Part shown: positions 27,001 to 36,716 of the stretch, one piece after another
How the letters are laid out: every line of letters begins with the position of its first letter
Position numbering within the stretch: position 1 is the stretch's first letter
Assembly: GCA_016858145.1 (NCBI GenBank)
Contig: JAEHOE010000003.1
Location: 1,488,001 to 1,552,000 of the forward strand
Length of the DNA: 64,000 nucleotides
DNA from: Edaphochlamys debaryana
Lineage: Eukaryota; Chlorophyta; Chlorophyceae; Chlamydomonadales
Direction of reading: 5' to 3'
Translations under genes and position numbers: made by a program
Notes under the pieces: model-generated
Databases searched by the model: none
What the model saw: the letters and a program-made list of their open reading frames with translations, nothing else
Told to the model about the DNA's origin: nothing

Positions 27001-30000
27001 ACCCCCATGCGGTTTTGAGCATTGTGAAGCGTGCTGTTGAGCATTGCTGTGTCGTGCGGTGTGCGCTGTGTCCCGCTGCAGGCTTGGTACAACGACGAGG
27101 AGGAGGAGTCTTACTACAAGGCGCGCGGCGGGGGGGACTGGGACGGGAGAGGCGCAGCAGCACACCACAGCCACCCCATCCGCTCCTGCCGCCATCCCCC
27201 GCCCTCAACCCCGCCCCCTGTCCACCCTCCACACCTTCCTGCCCTCCCCCCTCAGATGACCATCACTCGATCCGAGGGCTTCAGCACACCCGAGATCAGC
27301 TCGTGAGCGCGGGGTGGAGGTGGGGTGGGGGCGCGGCTCCCCAGCTGCATCAGAGCCTTTCTGACACATTGCCTGGGCAAATCCTGATGCGAGGCCTGAG
27401 GCTTTCCACGCAGAGGCGTTCCGACTCGGGTTTAGGTGCCTTAGCTTTGTTGCCGGACCTCCTCGCTCCCCGCAGGCCCGAGCTCACTGGAGGCGGCGGC
27501 GACATGATTCTGGCGCCAACCTTCGCCATCATGTGCGCGGGGGACTGGGCACTGCTAGGCAGCTCCTCCTGGCCCCGCTCCGTCCCCTAGCTTACCCCCC
27601 TGTCCCCCATCCTCCTCCGCCTCTTGATCCTCCCACCCCCCCCAGGTTCATTCTGCAGGACAAGCTGTCGTTCGACGCCCGCACCTGCCGCCCCACCGCC
27701 ACCATGGGCATACCCGGCTGGGACCTGCGCGAGAACATGCACGGAACCGCCTGGCACAGGTGAACTGTGGCGCTGCCAGTGGGCAGGGGATACTGCTGGT
27801 CATCGGGGCTGCAGGCAAGGCCACCATCCAGCCTCGAGTCAGCTGACACCGATCCGATCTTGTCCTCTCGTTCCCGTCCGGTTGCACCACCGCCCCCCCT
27901 CCAGCGTGTGGCACATCAAGAACGTGGTGCTGCCCGAGCTGCTGTCCAAGCGGGAGGCGGAGGAGGCCAAGCCCCTGCCGCAGCGCAACCCCACCGTCAT
28001 CAACCACCTGCAGCAGGCAAGCAAGCAACGGGGGGGGGGGGGGCGGAGAGAGGAGCGGAGCTGCATGCAAGCTTGCCTACCACCAACGATAGGTGCCCTA
28101 CCAGCCTCTCTTGCCAGCTCCAACCCTCTTCTTGACTCTCACGAACACCCACTGCACTCCCAACTTCCCTATAGCCTCCCTCCACTCCCTCTACCTTACC
28201 CCCCCCACCCCCACCCCCCACCCCCTCTCCCAATCCCAGGGCTACACGGGCTGGAACTACATTCTGTCCATCTACTCCCAGATGAACGACCTGGCGCTAT
28301 CCAAGGAGGAAGCAATGCCCAACTACCAGGTAGGTGTGTGGAGGGGAGGCCGGGCCGGGCAGGCCGGGTAGGCAGAGGCCCTTGCCGGACCCCTCCTCCG
28401 TCCAATCTCTGCGAGCCCCGCCCCCTGCATCCGCCTCATCCTCCCGTCACCTTGCACGGCAGGCGGTGGCACTACCGTAGCCTCCTACCGTAGCCTCCTG
28501 CCACACACACACCTCCTTACATTCCCTCCCCCGCCCCCCCCTCCTCCCCCGCCCCCCCCTCCTCCCCCGCCCCCCCCTCCTCCCCCCCCCCAGGTGGGGC
28601 AGCAGGACGTCAACGGGCTGGTGCAGGGCACCGTGGAGGGCATCTGGCACCACACGCTGGACAACCACGAGGACAGGTGGGGGGGAGGAGGAGGGAGGGG
28701 CGGGGAGGGGGCAGAGGGAGGGGAGGGGCGGGGAGGGGAGGGGAGGGGAGGGGCAGGGAGGGGAGGGGAGGATGTGTGGTAGGGGGTACTACCCCCTCTT
28801 GGTATGAGGGGAGGGGCATGAAGGAGGGCGATGTGGTGCCGCGGACCCCCGGCTGCGGCCTGACGCCTGCCCTTTCCTCTGCCCCCTCGCCCCCTCCCCT
28901 CTCACCCCCCCCCCAGGAACATGCAGGCCTACGAGGGCCGCGCCATCGACGCAGAGCGCCTGGAGAAATCGCCCGTGTGGAAGCAGGTGGGGGTTGGGGG
29001 GGGGAGGGGGGGGAAGAAGGGGATGCGCGTGGTTTGGACGATACGGAGGGATTTCAGGAATATTGCATGACACGTCACGTCGGGCAACGCGACGAACCGG
29101 GAACGGGTACCAGGGATGGATGACCGGCTCATACCGAGCGGTTGCCTAGTGCTGCTGCCTTTGTGGCCCCGCCTCCCCGCCTTTCCTCCTTCTGCCCCTT
29201 ACCCGCATGCCCTCCCTCCTTCCCATCCTCTACTCCCCCTGTCGCCTCCAGGGCTACTTCGAGGGCGGCGAGAAGCTACAGGTGGGTGCGGGGTAACTGC
29301 GTGGAGGCTCCCAGGGGCCCCTCCGTGCTTGCCGCTTCAGCCGCTGAATCCACCTCTTGCCCCTCCCCTTTCCCTCGCTCCTCCCCCTCCCCTCCCCCCC
29401 ACCCCCCAGGCCCTCATGCTCCGCACGCAGTCCTACCTTGACGCCTCGGTGAGCTAGGGCAGTCGGGGACGGGGACAATGGGGGGGGGGGAAGCAAGCCG
29501 CCACGGCTGCCTCCCCTCGCTCGTGGCACGCCCTTCTCCCTCCTCCCGCTCACTTCCCTCCCATCCTCAAACCCTGCCCCCACACACCCCTGTGTGCCCA
29601 GGGCCCTGCCCACAACCTGGCGGTGGCGCCCCGGCAGCCGGCGGCGGTGGGGGGCGTGGCGGTGGGCAAGCAGCTCGACGTGCTCAACCAGGTGGGTTGG
29701 GGGTGGGGTGGGGGTTAGGGGAGGGGCGTGGGACGCGGCCGAAGTGCCAGGGAGGGAGGGAGGGAGCGGAAGGCGGGGCAAAGGCGCCGGAAGGGTTGGC
29801 CGGCCAATGCTTTGCTTTGACGGCACTGCCGTATGTACTGCTCCCAGGTGTACGGCATCAAGTTCAACACCTTCTCCTTCTCGGGAGGTGCGTGGGCCAA
29901 GCAGCGCAGCTACGCGTGTGCACCGGGGTCTCTGCTGTCTTGCACAGTACCAGGACCCTCTTGACCCGTCATTACCCCTTGAACGTCTGTACAACACCCG

Positions 30001-33000
30001 CCCGCCCGCCCACGCACCCACCCCATCCAGGCGGCGGCAGCTACACCTACTCCTTCAAGACCGCCTCCACGCTCTCCACCAAGCTGGCCTTCAGCCTCTC
30101 ATTCAAGGTGCGGCGGAGGCAGAGCTAGGCGGACCTAGCGCCACCGGGGGCACCCACTGACCCCTGCTGCCCGCCTAGCGCTACCTGTCTGTCCCACTCT
30201 CGCGCCCGGGCGCCACTCCCACCCACCCTCCCCGCCTGCCCCCCCCCTACCCACCAGGACATGTTTGGGTTCCAGGGCGGGGGTGGCGGAGGCACGGGCT
30301 TCTGGACCGAGTCCCACGACGAAAACCGTGAGCGGGGGGTGAAGGAGGAGGGGAAGGAATCGCCAAGGGGGGCAATGGGCTCGACGCGTCGCCCTGATGG
30401 ACGGGCGATGCCCTCGCCGCCGTGCACGCGTGGTACTACCCGTGTCGTACACGCGCCTTACTCATGCTGCCGCCCCGTACGTACGTACGGCCCCCAGTGT
30501 ACGGCCTGGAGCTGGAGTTCAACAGCCAGCTGCTGCAGGAGACGGAGCGGGAGCGCACCGTGACCGTTACGTTCAAGTGGGGAGAGGGGGGAGGACAGGG
30601 GCGGGGATGGGCGAAGTGGGAAGAGAGGACAGGGGCGAAGGTTGGGGCCGGGCGCGAGAAATAAATGCCGCCGTTATCTCCTACACTCACTCGCTTTTAC
30701 AATCCCTGTTTTCTTGATGTGATCTCCGTCCCCTTCCCGTCCAGGGACAAGGACGTCGGCGACCAGTTCCTGGTCAAGGTGAGCGGCAGGGGGGCAAGGG
30801 CAAGTGGGGAGGGAGTGGAAAGTGATGCTTGCTTGCTTCTGCATACATAGGGACGAAGAGCTGCTGAAGGCCGACCCACTCCTCCTCTTCGCTCCCTTGC
30901 GCCTGCGGCAGATGCGGCCCGACGTGGCCTTCGGCACCCCCCACTTCGAGCTGCTGGCAGGTGGGCCCAGGGAGGGGGGTGAGGGGGCGGGGGCGTTGCT
31001 GTATCGGGTCTCCCCTGTCCCATGCCCTTAATTTACTGCCCACCCCCCTTTCCTTGCCCTCTCCCAGCCACCTCGATTGCCCTCTGCCCCCCCTCCCCTG
31101 CCCTCCCCACTCCCCTCTTCCTCCCCCCCCCCCAGGCCGCTCCAAGTGCCCCTACGAGCCCGGCACGCAGCAGCGCGAGTCCGCCCTCCTGTCGGTGCTG
31201 GGGGGGCAGAACGTGCGGGTGAGGACAGGGGAGGTGAGGGGCGGGAGGGGAAAAGGGGGTCAGCACGTGCGGGTGAGGACAGGGGAGGGGAGGGGGGAGG
31301 GTCGGGAACCTTGCCGCGTTGGCATGTCCATCGCCCCAACTCTTCTTACGTGTTCCCTTCTGACCCCCCACCCCCCCACCCCCTCCCCCCAGATCGACCT
31401 CAAGCACGGCGAGCCAACCCTCTACGAGCTGCTCCTGGAGAACCGCAGCGGCACGGACGAGCCGGTGGGGTGGGGGAGGGGTCACGGGGAAATGGCAGAA
31501 AGGGACATAATTTGCGAACTGCTGCCCCCCCTCTCCCCCTCCCCCCTCCCTCCCCCCCCAGGTGCGCATGGATCTGGAGCCGGACCTGGCCTCCAACAAC
31601 GCATCCATGCAGCTGCAGGTGTGGGGGGGGAGGGGACGGGGGGGGCGGGAGGGGTAGAAAGGAAGGGGAGAGAGTGCGTGCAGGGAACGTGCATGGCTGC
31701 AGCTCGCTTGTTGCACCACGTGCTCTTCATTCAAACTGCCCCGATGTATCTGCCGTACAGATGATGGGCGCTCCCTGGATCCAGCCCGTGCCCTTCACGC
31801 TGCGGGGACCCTACGCGCAGCAGACCAAGGCCATGGTGGGCAGCGGAGCTGGGGGGAGGGGGGGGGGGAACGAGGGGCACACTGACGACCGCTCCACTTC
31901 ACACGTACTTCGGCTCACTGCGTCAATGTCTCTGACTCTCCAGCCCCCTTATAATCATCCCTCCCCAGGTCGCCGCCCGCTGCGGCCCCACCTACGTCAA
32001 CTCCTCCATTGACATTGTGGCCAAGGGCACCTGCGACGCATGTGAGCCCTTGGGCAGATTGCGGGGTGCAGCTGTGGGAGGGGGGTCACCTGCGACGCTG
32101 TGAGCGTAGGGCCCTCGGGCGGAGCGCTGGGGGCGCCAGAGTGTGGGCGTTGGCTCCACAGCTTGCATGGGGGGAATTCCCTCGTGACTTGTGTCCGTTC
32201 CTGCCCTCCACCCGTGTGCCGCTCCGCAGCCGAGTTCTCCCGCACCACCCTCACGCTGCGCTGCTTCAGCCCCTGCCCCCGCGCCGTGTGGCCCGAGGTG
32301 AGAAGGGCTGCGGACTCTGGAGCGCCATGGCAAGCAGATACACGCATGGGGTTCGTCACCCCCTCTTGCGCCGACGCCCCTCCTCTCCACGCACCCCGCC
32401 CACCTGACCCCCCTCCAGGCCTGGCCGCCCTTCCAGCCCATGGTCTACAACCGCACGGACGCCAGCCGCAACGAGGTGTCGTGGGGCAGCAGGGCCGTGT
32501 GGGGCATGCGGCATACACCCTCCATACACCCTCCCTCCCCCCCAAAACTAGCATCAGCACTGGGTCGTGTGGGACATGCGACAGGTGTTAAAAACGCCCC
32601 CGATGGCCCCATCGTATCGAGGTGCCCCCCTCTCACCCCATACGGTACCGGTACCTCCATGCATCCCCCCCCCCCCCCCTCCAGTCCATCCGCCTCAAGC
32701 TCTTCAACCCCGCCTACACCTTCCAGCCCTGGAGGAAGCACCCGCGACTGCAGCTCAACACCACCTGGGTGAGCGAGCTCCCTCGCCCGGCAGCAGCCCA
32801 CCTGGAAGCGCGCACGCAGGATCGGCGCACCTGGCGCCGTCCACGCACCAGCCCCCAGCATCGATACCCTGCAATCACTCCTCCCGCCCCTCTCAAGCAA
32901 CCCACCTCCTCACCAGCCTACCGTGCCCCCTGTACCCCCCCACCCTCCCCCCCACCCCCCACCCCCAGGTGCTAATGGAGTTCACCAACCTGGTCTCCGA

Positions 33001-36000
33001 CGCGGGCGTGTGGCGGCCCATCCGCTACCCCAACGGCTCCACCATCAACTTCGCTCTGCTTGAGAACGAGGCCTACGGATTCGCGGCCTACGACTGGAAG
33101 CCGGTGGGCACACCGACCCCTGCCCGCCCCTGCGCTCAGTGCTGTGGGGGGTGTGGCGGGCTGCCGCCCTGCCCTGTGGTTGCAGCTCGATGCCACCCCG
33201 CCGCCGGCTCCTGATGGAGCTCATGTGCACACTCATGCCTCCCTCACACACCCTCCCTCCCCCTCTTCCCTCCCCCTCTTCCCTCCCCCTCTTCCCTGCC
33301 CCCCATCCCCCCCCTCCCCCCTTCCCCGCAGAAAACTAGCATCAGCACGGACGGCGACTACCTGATCCGCTTTGTGATTGTGAGCTGGGTCCGTCCGGGC
33401 AGTCAAGGGGCTTGCAGGGAAGCAGCAACGCTTACCGTACAGGGGACATCTCGATCGACGTGCGGGGTCGGCAAGTTTCCGCCAGGGAGTCCAGGACCCG
33501 CCGGAAACCGCCCTGCCCGCCCTTCCTACCCCCCCCCCCTTCCCCCCTACCTCCCGTCGCCTACCTCCCTACCCCCCCCCCTTTACCCAGGTGTGCGACG
33601 CGCTGGTGGGCGGCGGCGCCGACAGCCGCTTCGAGGGCCCCCCCATCGCCCTGGCGGTGGACACACGCGACCCCGTGCCCCTCACCAACAGCCTGGTGCC
33701 CAAGATGTCGTGGTTGCCGGGTGGGTGGGGGGAGGGGGGCAGGAGAAAGGGGAGAGCAGGGAGGGAGCACTGAGGCTGGAGGGACGAGGGACGGAGGGAG
33801 AGGAAGCTTGGGTCAGTGTTTGGCGACCCTGCCTCCGGGGCCTGGATAGAACTTCGCCCGCTCACGCCCGACGCTCTGCAAGGCCCCGCCTCCATCCCCG
33901 CCCTGCCCTTGGTGTGTGCAGGTGATGAGCTGTCCATCAGCTTCAGCGAGCCCGTGGACGTGAGTGCACTGCTGCCGGGCCTTGCTCCAGTTATGTCTTT
34001 GTGCCCACGCGACGTGCGGTGCGCATGCAGTCGAGCCACGCGCTAGCGTCGCCCAGCGGATAACCACTTCTAGCATGTCGGCCCGCAACGCATTTATTTC
34101 CACGCCCCCACCCTCCCTCCTCCCCTGCCCCTCCCCGTGCCCTCCCCTTCCCCCCCCCCCCAGTGCCGCAAGCCCTTCTCCTTCTTCTGGATGGGCAACT
34201 ACACGGACAGCTCGAGGCCAGTCCCCATCACCACCCCCTTCTACGACCAGGTCACGTCCTCCACAACGGGTACGTGAGGGCGGGTGTGCGTGCAATAGCG
34301 GTACGTACGGCAGGGGCCATGGTTGGGGTTGCAACCGCGGTACGCACGGCAGTACGACGGTGGTACTTGGGCTTCAGGGGGGCGTCAGCCGTCTGGGGGG
34401 AGGGCGCCCGCGAAGCTCACCTGGCCGTGCAAGGCTGTGCAAGCAATCCGCGAGCGTGCAGAGGCAGGGGCGGGAGAGGCAGGGGCGGGAGAGGGGTGTC
34501 ATGGAGCCACGCAGAGCCACGCAGACACCATGTCTCCACGCACGTACCGCTGACCAGCCATTCCAGGGCTCAGCCTAGTTTCCCAGCTTTGAAGGGAGCT
34601 GACACCAGATCTTGTCGTACAGTTTATTGTGCCTGTCCCGTGCCGCCGTCCCTGCCCCACCCTCCAGGCATGCTGTACCCCTCGTGCGAGGGCCGCACCG
34701 TGCGTGTGGCGTGGGACCCCCTCAGCCACCACGCGGCTCTCATGTCGGGGCAGAACGTGACGCTGGTGCTGCGGGGGGTGCAGGTGGGGCGGGGCGGCGG
34801 GGTGCGTGGTGGTGGGAGGGGGTGCAACCGGCGGGCCACTGGCTTCTCTGAGGACGCCCCAGCCCCCGCTTCAAACTGCTCAAACCCCGCTTCACAAAGA
34901 CCGCTACCCTTCCGCTCCTCCCCCCCCAGGACATGGCGGGCAATCGGCAGCGTGCACCCGTCATCTTCACCTTCGCCCCCGGCTCTATCAACCCCGCGGT
35001 GCGGCCGGGGCTGTGGCGGCGTCACCTGCTCTCGGGCTCATGCCTCTGGCGGGCGCTGTTGATGTCGCCCTCCAAGCCCACGGAATCTTTGCACTTGCGA
35101 CCCCGACCTCTCCCTGCCTTCCCTTTTCGCACCAACCCCCCTCCATCCCCCAAACCCCTCCCTCGCTCCTCCCTCCCTCCCCGCTCCCTCCCCGCTCCCC
35201 ACTCACCCCTCATCCCTCCCTCCCTCACCCCAAGGAGCCCCTCTACGTGTCCATGGCCCTGGGCCCCCTGGCCCCCGCCCAACGGCGGCTGCTGTTCGTC
35301 GGCGAGGACCCCTCCTCGGCGGTTCCGCAGCAACTGCAGGCGGCGGCGGCCTGGCGGGCGTACGGCGAGGAGGGCCTGGCGGCGGCCGTGGCGGAGCAGG
35401 TGGCGGCGCGGCGGCGGCTGATGGCCAGCCTGGACGGAATGCTGGCGGCGTGCCTGCCCGCCGGACTGGGGTTGAGGGGAGGGGGCGGAAGGGAGGGGGG
35501 CCGGAAGGCGGCGGTGCGGGTGGTCAGTGCGGCGCAGGACGACGACCTGAGGACCATGGTGGGTTGGGGGCTGGTGGGGGGTGGGGGGTGCGGGGTGGCC
35601 TGGGGGAGAGCAGGTGGGTTGAGGCGGTTGAGGCGGTTAGGACACGCCATCTGGCAGCGTCATGCGCCGGATGGAGTCACGGGTCGTGAGACCGCCGCCT
35701 GGGTCCAGCTGTCTGCATTGTCCTTAACCTCAGCCCTCTCACTCGTGCAAACTCTTTGCCTCCCACTCTTCGTTCCGCCACCCCAACCCCCAGGTGGTTG
35801 AGTTCGTTGCCGGCCCCGACAACTCCACCGGCGCCCTCCGCAGCAACCTGGCCTCCGCCTCTGACCTGGTGGCGGCGCTGAGGGACCGGGGGTCCTGCCT
35901 GGCGGGGCGGATCAAGGAGGAGTACGCGCAGGTGCGATGGGCCTGCGTGCCACAACCCTGCCTGCCCTCCCCAGCTGGCCGTACCGTGGCGTCGTGTCGT

Positions 36001-36716
36001 GATTTGAGAGCAGCCCTGGCAGCAGCCCCTCTCTCCCCTCCCTTCCACTCCACTCCTGCCCTCTCCCGCCACCCACCCCCCAGGTCCAGCGCGTGTTCAC
36101 TTGGGAGCCTCTGGAGCAGCAGCTCACCCGCTCCCTCAGCCCGCAGCAGCTGCAGGCGGCACGGGAGGAGGCGGCGGCGCGGGCGGCGGCGCAGGGGCTG
36201 CCCGGCGCCTGGGCGGCGCACGTGGCCGCACTGGCCGCACGGGCGGACGCGGACTCGGCGGCGGCGTGGGGGGCGCTGCCGGCTGCTGCGGCATCTTCTG
36301 ATGTGGCGGTCGGCGGCTTCGTGCAGCCCGCTGCGGAGGCAGGAGCGGCCGCTGCCGCGGAAAAGGGCGCCCAGCAGCTGCGTCGCAGCCTGGGGTCCGG
36401 TGGTGCCAGTGGCGAGGAGGAGGCCGCCGAGGCGGATGCGGCGCGGGGCGAGGAGCAGGGGCCCGCCGCGGGCGCCGGGAGCTGGGTGCGCCGGGCTCTG
36501 TCCGGTCTGTCCTCGTGGGTGCGGCTGCACCCCTACGCGGGGCTGCTGGGTGCGGGGCTGTGCGGCAACGTGCTGGCGCTGGCGGCGGTGGGGGCGCTGT
36601 GGAGGGCGCAGAGGAGCGGCGGCAGGGCGGGGGGCGGCAGGGGGGGGGGCGGCAGGCGGAGCACGGCCGTCGGGGTGGGCCACGGTACGGACATGGTGGC
36701 GCCCCACCAGCTCTAG
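1..36716 (+). CDS. Giant multi-CTLD / VMO-I surface glycoprotein (5' partial)
   Basis: A single split gene runs from the window edge to the TAG at 36714-36716. I followed 123 exons; the phase is consistent at every junction and gives about 4,567 residues, with the true N-terminus missing. Domain order: ten C-type lectin-like domains, with a VMO-I-like beta-prism between the second and third; one FG-GAP-like plus cysteine-rich repeat segment; a beta-rich region with many N-x-S/T sites; a helical/low-complexity region; an Ig-like region; then an Ala-rich stalk, one membrane segment and a short basic tail. This predicts a type I surface or matrix glycoprotein. CTLD proteins are known from Chlamydomonas. 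The ligand is unknown. It could be two genes, but I found no internal start with a signal peptide and no phase break. Almost all introns are GT-AG; two or three look GC-AG. Exon coordinates are in the sub-entries. Confidence 0.8.
292..1080 (+). other. CTLD 1 (QPD type) of giant gene
   Basis: Exons 1-105, 292-358, 470-622, 749-861 and the first part of 974-1213. The first exon encodes an acidic stretch upstream of the domain. The segment shows CTLD hallmarks: an early Cys in ARTFCALLGGSL, the HIGL strand, a WEW..GAPL turn, the long-loop motif WAQGQPDN, then ENCAY and SAPC..W...PLC at the end. QPD in the long loop is the galactose-type signature in animal CTLDs. The second calcium-ligand WND triplet is not evident (LWSSAPC instead). 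Confidence 0.8.
1144..2089 (+). other. CTLD 2 of giant gene, C-terminus unclear
   Basis: Exons 974-1213 (3' part), 1332-1372, 1564-1655 and 1982-2089. FMFFNRLMDWASAEELCQ followed by GGHLAYF is a clear CTLD start, and WFGLNDRG with GDWRYSAAPGV is the central strand. The expected closing cysteines are not obvious before the next domain begins, so this copy may be incomplete or divergent. Confidence 0.65.
2300..3800 (+). other. VMO-I-like (vitelline membrane outer layer I) domain
   Basis: Exons 2300-2451, 2627-2712, 2894-2955, 3162-3226, 3357-3466 and 3606-3800. Three similar segments follow one another: WAQCPPGSFVRGVEARI; then FGDDQAVTGIAFTC; then CDPGFYVCGLQARV with DNTLLTGMSVRCC. The pattern C-P-x-G-x-F/Y-x-x-G, a later D-D/N-T/Q-x-L/V-x-G-I/M and a closing Cys is that of VMO-I proteins, which form a three-repeat beta-prism. 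The match rests on motif reading only. Linker exons 3946-3979, 4110-4211 and 4380-4582 follow and carry several cysteines. Confidence 0.6.
4780..5834 (+). other. CTLD 3 of giant gene
   Basis: Exons 4780-4828, 4982-5144, 5356-5491 and 5772-5834. Motifs: FLFFDVPQTWALASAFCK, then AELAAIADREQM, VNIWMGAANQG, SQWRYTTGDVLQFN, a CGVV strand and a final CGEHHPVLC. The donor at 5492 (GTGGGT) is the only nearby one I found that keeps the frame into the closing WGGAACG strand. The intron behind it carries a GC-rich tandem repeat. Confidence 0.75.
5504..5580. repeat. GC-rich short tandem repeat in intron
   Basis: About three diverged copies of a CCCTGGGGCGGGGCGG-like unit in intron 5492-5771 of the giant gene. 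Confidence 0.6.
6050..6829 (+). other. CTLD 4 of giant gene
   Basis: Exons 6050-6172, 6342-6490 and 6608-6829. TTLFHAAMTWEQARQFCEQ and SELASVNS open the domain, LWIGSK is the central strand, WSWLDGSTF the loop turn, and CLQWAVS ... PCDQIAFPLCQ the closing cysteines. There is no EPN or QPD triplet, so sugar binding through the canonical calcium site is not indicated. Confidence 0.8.
7012..8340 (+). other. Cysteine-rich spacer between CTLD 4 and CTLD 5
   Basis: Exons 7012-7092, 7242-7370, 7507-7676, 7997-8094 and the start of 8212-8489. It has many cysteines and the segment EVFCPPGTVLSGIRGS with a later VRYAGVCA, weakly resembling one VMO-I repeat. I do not recognise the rest. Intron 7677-7996 is ordinary pyrimidine/purine-mixed DNA. 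Confidence 0.5.
8350..9317 (+). other. CTLD 5 of giant gene
   Basis: Exons 8212-8489 (3' part), 8780-8897 and 9151-9317. YRVFSRPASWDGANRLCR and GGHLAVLEDPQD open it; SLWLGLFW is the central strand; YRWLDGTPLSY the turn; then YCGALRL and RGCGTMMPFVCE close it. This is among the most canonical copies. Confidence 0.85.
9526..10560 (+). other. CTLD 6 of giant gene
   Basis: Exons 9526-9552 (27 nt), 9722-9852, 10065-10211 and 10362-10781 (5' part). WTLTLFLAHEVAWLDAQRAC opens the domain, VWTGLAEDAGG and MAWRTLQ form the middle, and SCGALVP ... LLPCATPLAFACK ends it. A Thr/Ser-rich stretch sits inside the long-loop position. Directly behind, at about 10600-10650, PPSPPPPSPPPGG is a proline-rich linker of the hydroxyproline-rich glycoprotein type common in volvocine walls. 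Confidence 0.75.
10661..11937 (+). other. CTLD 7 (EPN type) of giant gene
   Basis: Exons 10362-10781 (3' part), 10977-11142, 11289-11364, 11556-11702 and 11880-11937. VRYLYFSGAGVPQLSWGAAQ with CAVFGGRLAEF is the start, AYWFGLRRDGDN the central strand, then WGRDEPNNAAFEGCV, and ACAVRAAYAC at the end. EPN in the long loop is the mannose-type triplet. An aromatic-rich insertion (YYTWLYQDMVDAWWFF) lies between EPN and the final cysteines and is not normal for the family. Confidence 0.75.
12096..13365 (+). other. CTLD 8 of giant gene, divergent
   Basis: Exons 12096-12187, 12423-12480, 12629-12675, 12865-12924 and 13115-13365. HYVMYGNLLTWSQAKAYCEA is a good CTLD start and ACFSLRL ... ACAPRLMRPLCRE a plausible end. 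The middle is divergent and the central W-x-G-L strand is not clear. Confidence 0.6.
13645..14862 (+). other. CTLD 9 of giant gene
   Basis: Exons 13645-13765, 13968-14043, 14294-14462 and 14703-14862. RRFAYFNQARTWGRARETCR with GDLATFSS opens it, MWVGLTDM is the central strand, YWAFVDAPLL the turn, then DCAVIRL and RYCSLPRQFLCEY close it. A short proline-rich linker (VPPPPTPPPAPIP) follows. Confidence 0.85.
15035..15855 (+). other. CTLD 10 of giant gene
   Basis: Exons 15035-15131, 15303-15456 and 15676-15855. MRSTWTQ|AQLMCR spans a splice junction, followed by QLAAVYTEED, NLWLAYADF, WTYGNLDGSLL, SCGYLDS and APCGSRMAMICM. The first junction looks like a GC-AG intron (15132-15302, donor GCGAGG). 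In-frame GT donors slightly downstream would add about ten charged residues inside the domain. Confidence 0.75.
16081..16667 (+). other. FG-GAP-like strand plus Myxococcus-type Cys-rich repeat
   Basis: Exons 16081-16332 and 16525-16667. VEVAELSGDGLPDVVLAT resembles one FG-GAP/VCBS blade. It is followed by CGDGIPTWTREECDEG and GNGICSSTCR, the spacing of the DUF4215-like cysteine repeat found in many bacterial and algal surface proteins. This segment marks the change from the lectin part to the beta-rich part. Confidence 0.55.
19134..19190. repeat. 11-bp tandem repeat in intron
   Basis: Five copies of GGCTCGTCTGT in intron 19083-19257 of the giant gene, almost identical to each other. Confidence 0.85.
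21061..21285. repeat. 25-bp minisatellite (GGATCC-GGGGCC-TGGGTCC-GGGGTT)
   Basis: About nine copies, the central ones perfect and the outer ones degenerate or shortened, in intron 21046-21341 of the giant gene. Each full unit begins with GGATCC. Confidence 0.9.
22184..22300. repeat. G-rich degenerate repeat in intron
   Basis: Repeats of [22 protein letters not shown] sequence at the start of intron 22184-22528. The intron continues with G-rich sequence and no coding signal. Confidence 0.6.
24899..25000. repeat. G-run purine tract in intron
   Basis: Alternating runs of five or six G with single A at the 5' end of intron 24899-25210. Confidence 0.7.
28525..28593. repeat. C-rich tandem repeat forming the acceptor tract
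   Basis: Four copies of a CCTCCTCCCCCGCCCCCC-like unit directly before the acceptor at 28593, so the repeat itself serves as the polypyrimidine tract. Confidence 0.75.
30912..34998 (+). other. Ig-like / Big_5-like region of giant gene
   Basis: Exons 30912-30960, 31136-31218, 31393-31464, 31562-31618, 31761-31835, 31969-32041, 32230-32297, 32419-32475, 32685-32768, 32969-33103, 33332-33379, 33591-33720, 33922-33959, 34164-34269, 34668-34783 and 34930-34998. PGDELSISFSEPVDC followed later by LVLRGVQDMAGNRQ and VIFTFAPG resembles SbsA/Big_5 bacterial Ig-like domains, where a D-x-A-G-N turn precedes the last strand. The segment before it holds conserved-looking Cys pairs. The family call is tentative. 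Confidence 0.45.
35235..36716 (+). other. C-terminal stalk, membrane anchor and tail of giant gene
   Basis: Exons 35235-35558, 35794-35931 and 36084-36716. An Ala/Arg/Gln-rich, probably helical stalk leads to a hydrophobic segment (YAGLLGAGLCGNVLALAAVG) at about 36533-36592, followed by a basic Gly/Arg-rich tail of about 40 residues and the stop. This predicts a single-pass type I protein. The last exon (633 nt) is the longest of the gene. Confidence 0.7.

Larger units (their letters stand above)
24446..30778 (+). other. Helical and low-complexity middle region of giant gene
   Basis: Exons 24446-24535, 24719-24898, 25211-25371, 25587-25674, 25891-25937, 26092-26199, 26452-26509, 26661-26792, 27082-27302, 27476-27532, 27646-27759, 27905-28016, 28240-28329, 28594-28676, 28917-28986, 29252-29281, 29410-29448, 29602-29691, 29848-29887, 30031-30107, 30258-30327, 30498-30576 and 30745-30778. 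It starts with Lys/Ala-rich amphipathic segments (MAEKLADSMKETTDLAK; LAAVGKLAKQIDKDM). A Ser/Phe stretch (KLAFSLSFK) lies near the end. Cysteines are scarce, unlike the flanks. No family recognised. Confidence 0.45.

Noticed and set aside
1..36716. Splitting the giant gene into two or more genes
   Set aside because: No internal ATG with signal peptide, no TGTAA-stop-promoter gap, and exon phases fit without a break. RNA data could still overturn this.
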